The notes below the pieces were generated by a model. The model saw nothing but the letters and a program-made list of their open reading frames with translations. It was not told where the DNA came from and made no database searches. The position numbers and the translations under genes are program-made. A DNA stretch of 64,000 bases, from contig NZ_RBEE01000006.1 of assembly GCF_003725795.1 (NCBI RefSeq), positions 25,051-89,050 on the forward strand, in the 5' to 3' direction. Positions 63,732 to 64,000 of this stretch are shown piece after piece. Origin of the DNA: Pedobacter jejuensis. GTDB lineage: Bacteria > Bacteroidota > Bacteroidia > Sphingobacteriales > Sphingobacteriaceae. Position 1 is the first letter of the stretch. Each line of letters opens with the position of its first letter.

Positions 63732-64000
63732 AATCATCATATCTATACTTACGAAATAATGCAATATTACGGTTTTATTGTGGCTAGAGGATGCATTTTC
63801 ACATAAATTAACAATATGATTTTTAATGTAATTTTTTGCCTAAACTTGTTAAAAAGAATTGTCTATGCTGCTACTAATTACATTCCTTTTGCATAAGATA
63901 AAATAATAAATACTTCTATAAAGTTTAATATTGATTTGTAAATGAGTGTGAGCATTTCATAAATCCTCCTATCCTGCTCTTCACTACAATCTTTTTGTTG
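63732..64000. other. Right edge of window, no gene seen
   Basis: The last 270 bases are AT-rich and hold the S8 protease promoter region on the minus strand. I see no second gene, RNA or repeat before the window ends. Confidence 0.4.

Overview
The window comes from a low-GC Bacteroidota genome and looks like Sphingobacteriaceae, probably Pedobacter or a close relative. The evidence is the gene set (ftsX, DUF3098, uppP, truB in a row; MG2/TonB-plug protein; DUF4369/TlpA thioredoxin; GG-leader peptides), the scarcity of Shine-Dalgarno sequences, and several TAnnTTTG -7 boxes of the Bacteroidota type placed just ahead of start codons. The genus assignment is inference.

Two stretches are ordinary chromosome. 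From 1 to 32.5 kb run: a cell-envelope/RNA operon (ftsX, DUF3098, uppP, truB, YitT); ribF; a Kef-type antiporter broken by a one-base frameshift; DUF2157; lysE and uvrA; an ECF sigma factor; an MFS exporter; an array of about 3.7 tandem 301-bp non-coding repeats; nth; recA; a direct-repeat/inverted-repeat block; tsaD and divergent tamB; pta-ackA; a secreted clan-A glycoside hydrolase; ohrR-ohr with a perfect palindromic operator; and a secreted propeller-like protein. From 56.55 kb to the end run: tRNA-Met(CAU), a START-like protein, lptF/G, ribBA, a GT2 plus polysaccharide deacetylase pair, and an S8 protease.

Between them lies a 23.8-kb integrated element (about 32.70 to 56.56 kb) bounded by imperfect direct repeats that share a perfect 28-bp core. 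The core covers the last seven bases of the tRNA gene (CCA included) and part of the tRNA terminator hairpin. A large serine recombinase at the right end reads through the copied terminator and into the antisense strand of the tRNA. In the excised circle the same reading frame would run on into the left end of the element and give a different C-terminal tail.

The element's cargo looks like a secretion system for disulfide-rich peptides. It encodes two double-glycine leader peptides whose cores each hold six cysteines; a C39-peptidase ABC transporter with an HlyD-type partner; two large membrane fusions (inactive C39-like domain, VKOR, thioredoxin) suited to disulfide formation; a TlpA-like thioredoxin; an MG2/TonB-plug surface protein; three glycosyltransferases, one apparently fused to a LanC-like helical domain; a possible LanB C-terminal-like protein; and a LytTR regulator whose receiver has lost its phosphorylation residues. 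Decayed copies of a third precursor leader and of a second C39 domain show that the locus has gained and lost components. Whether the product is a bacteriocin, a signal or something else cannot be told from sequence.
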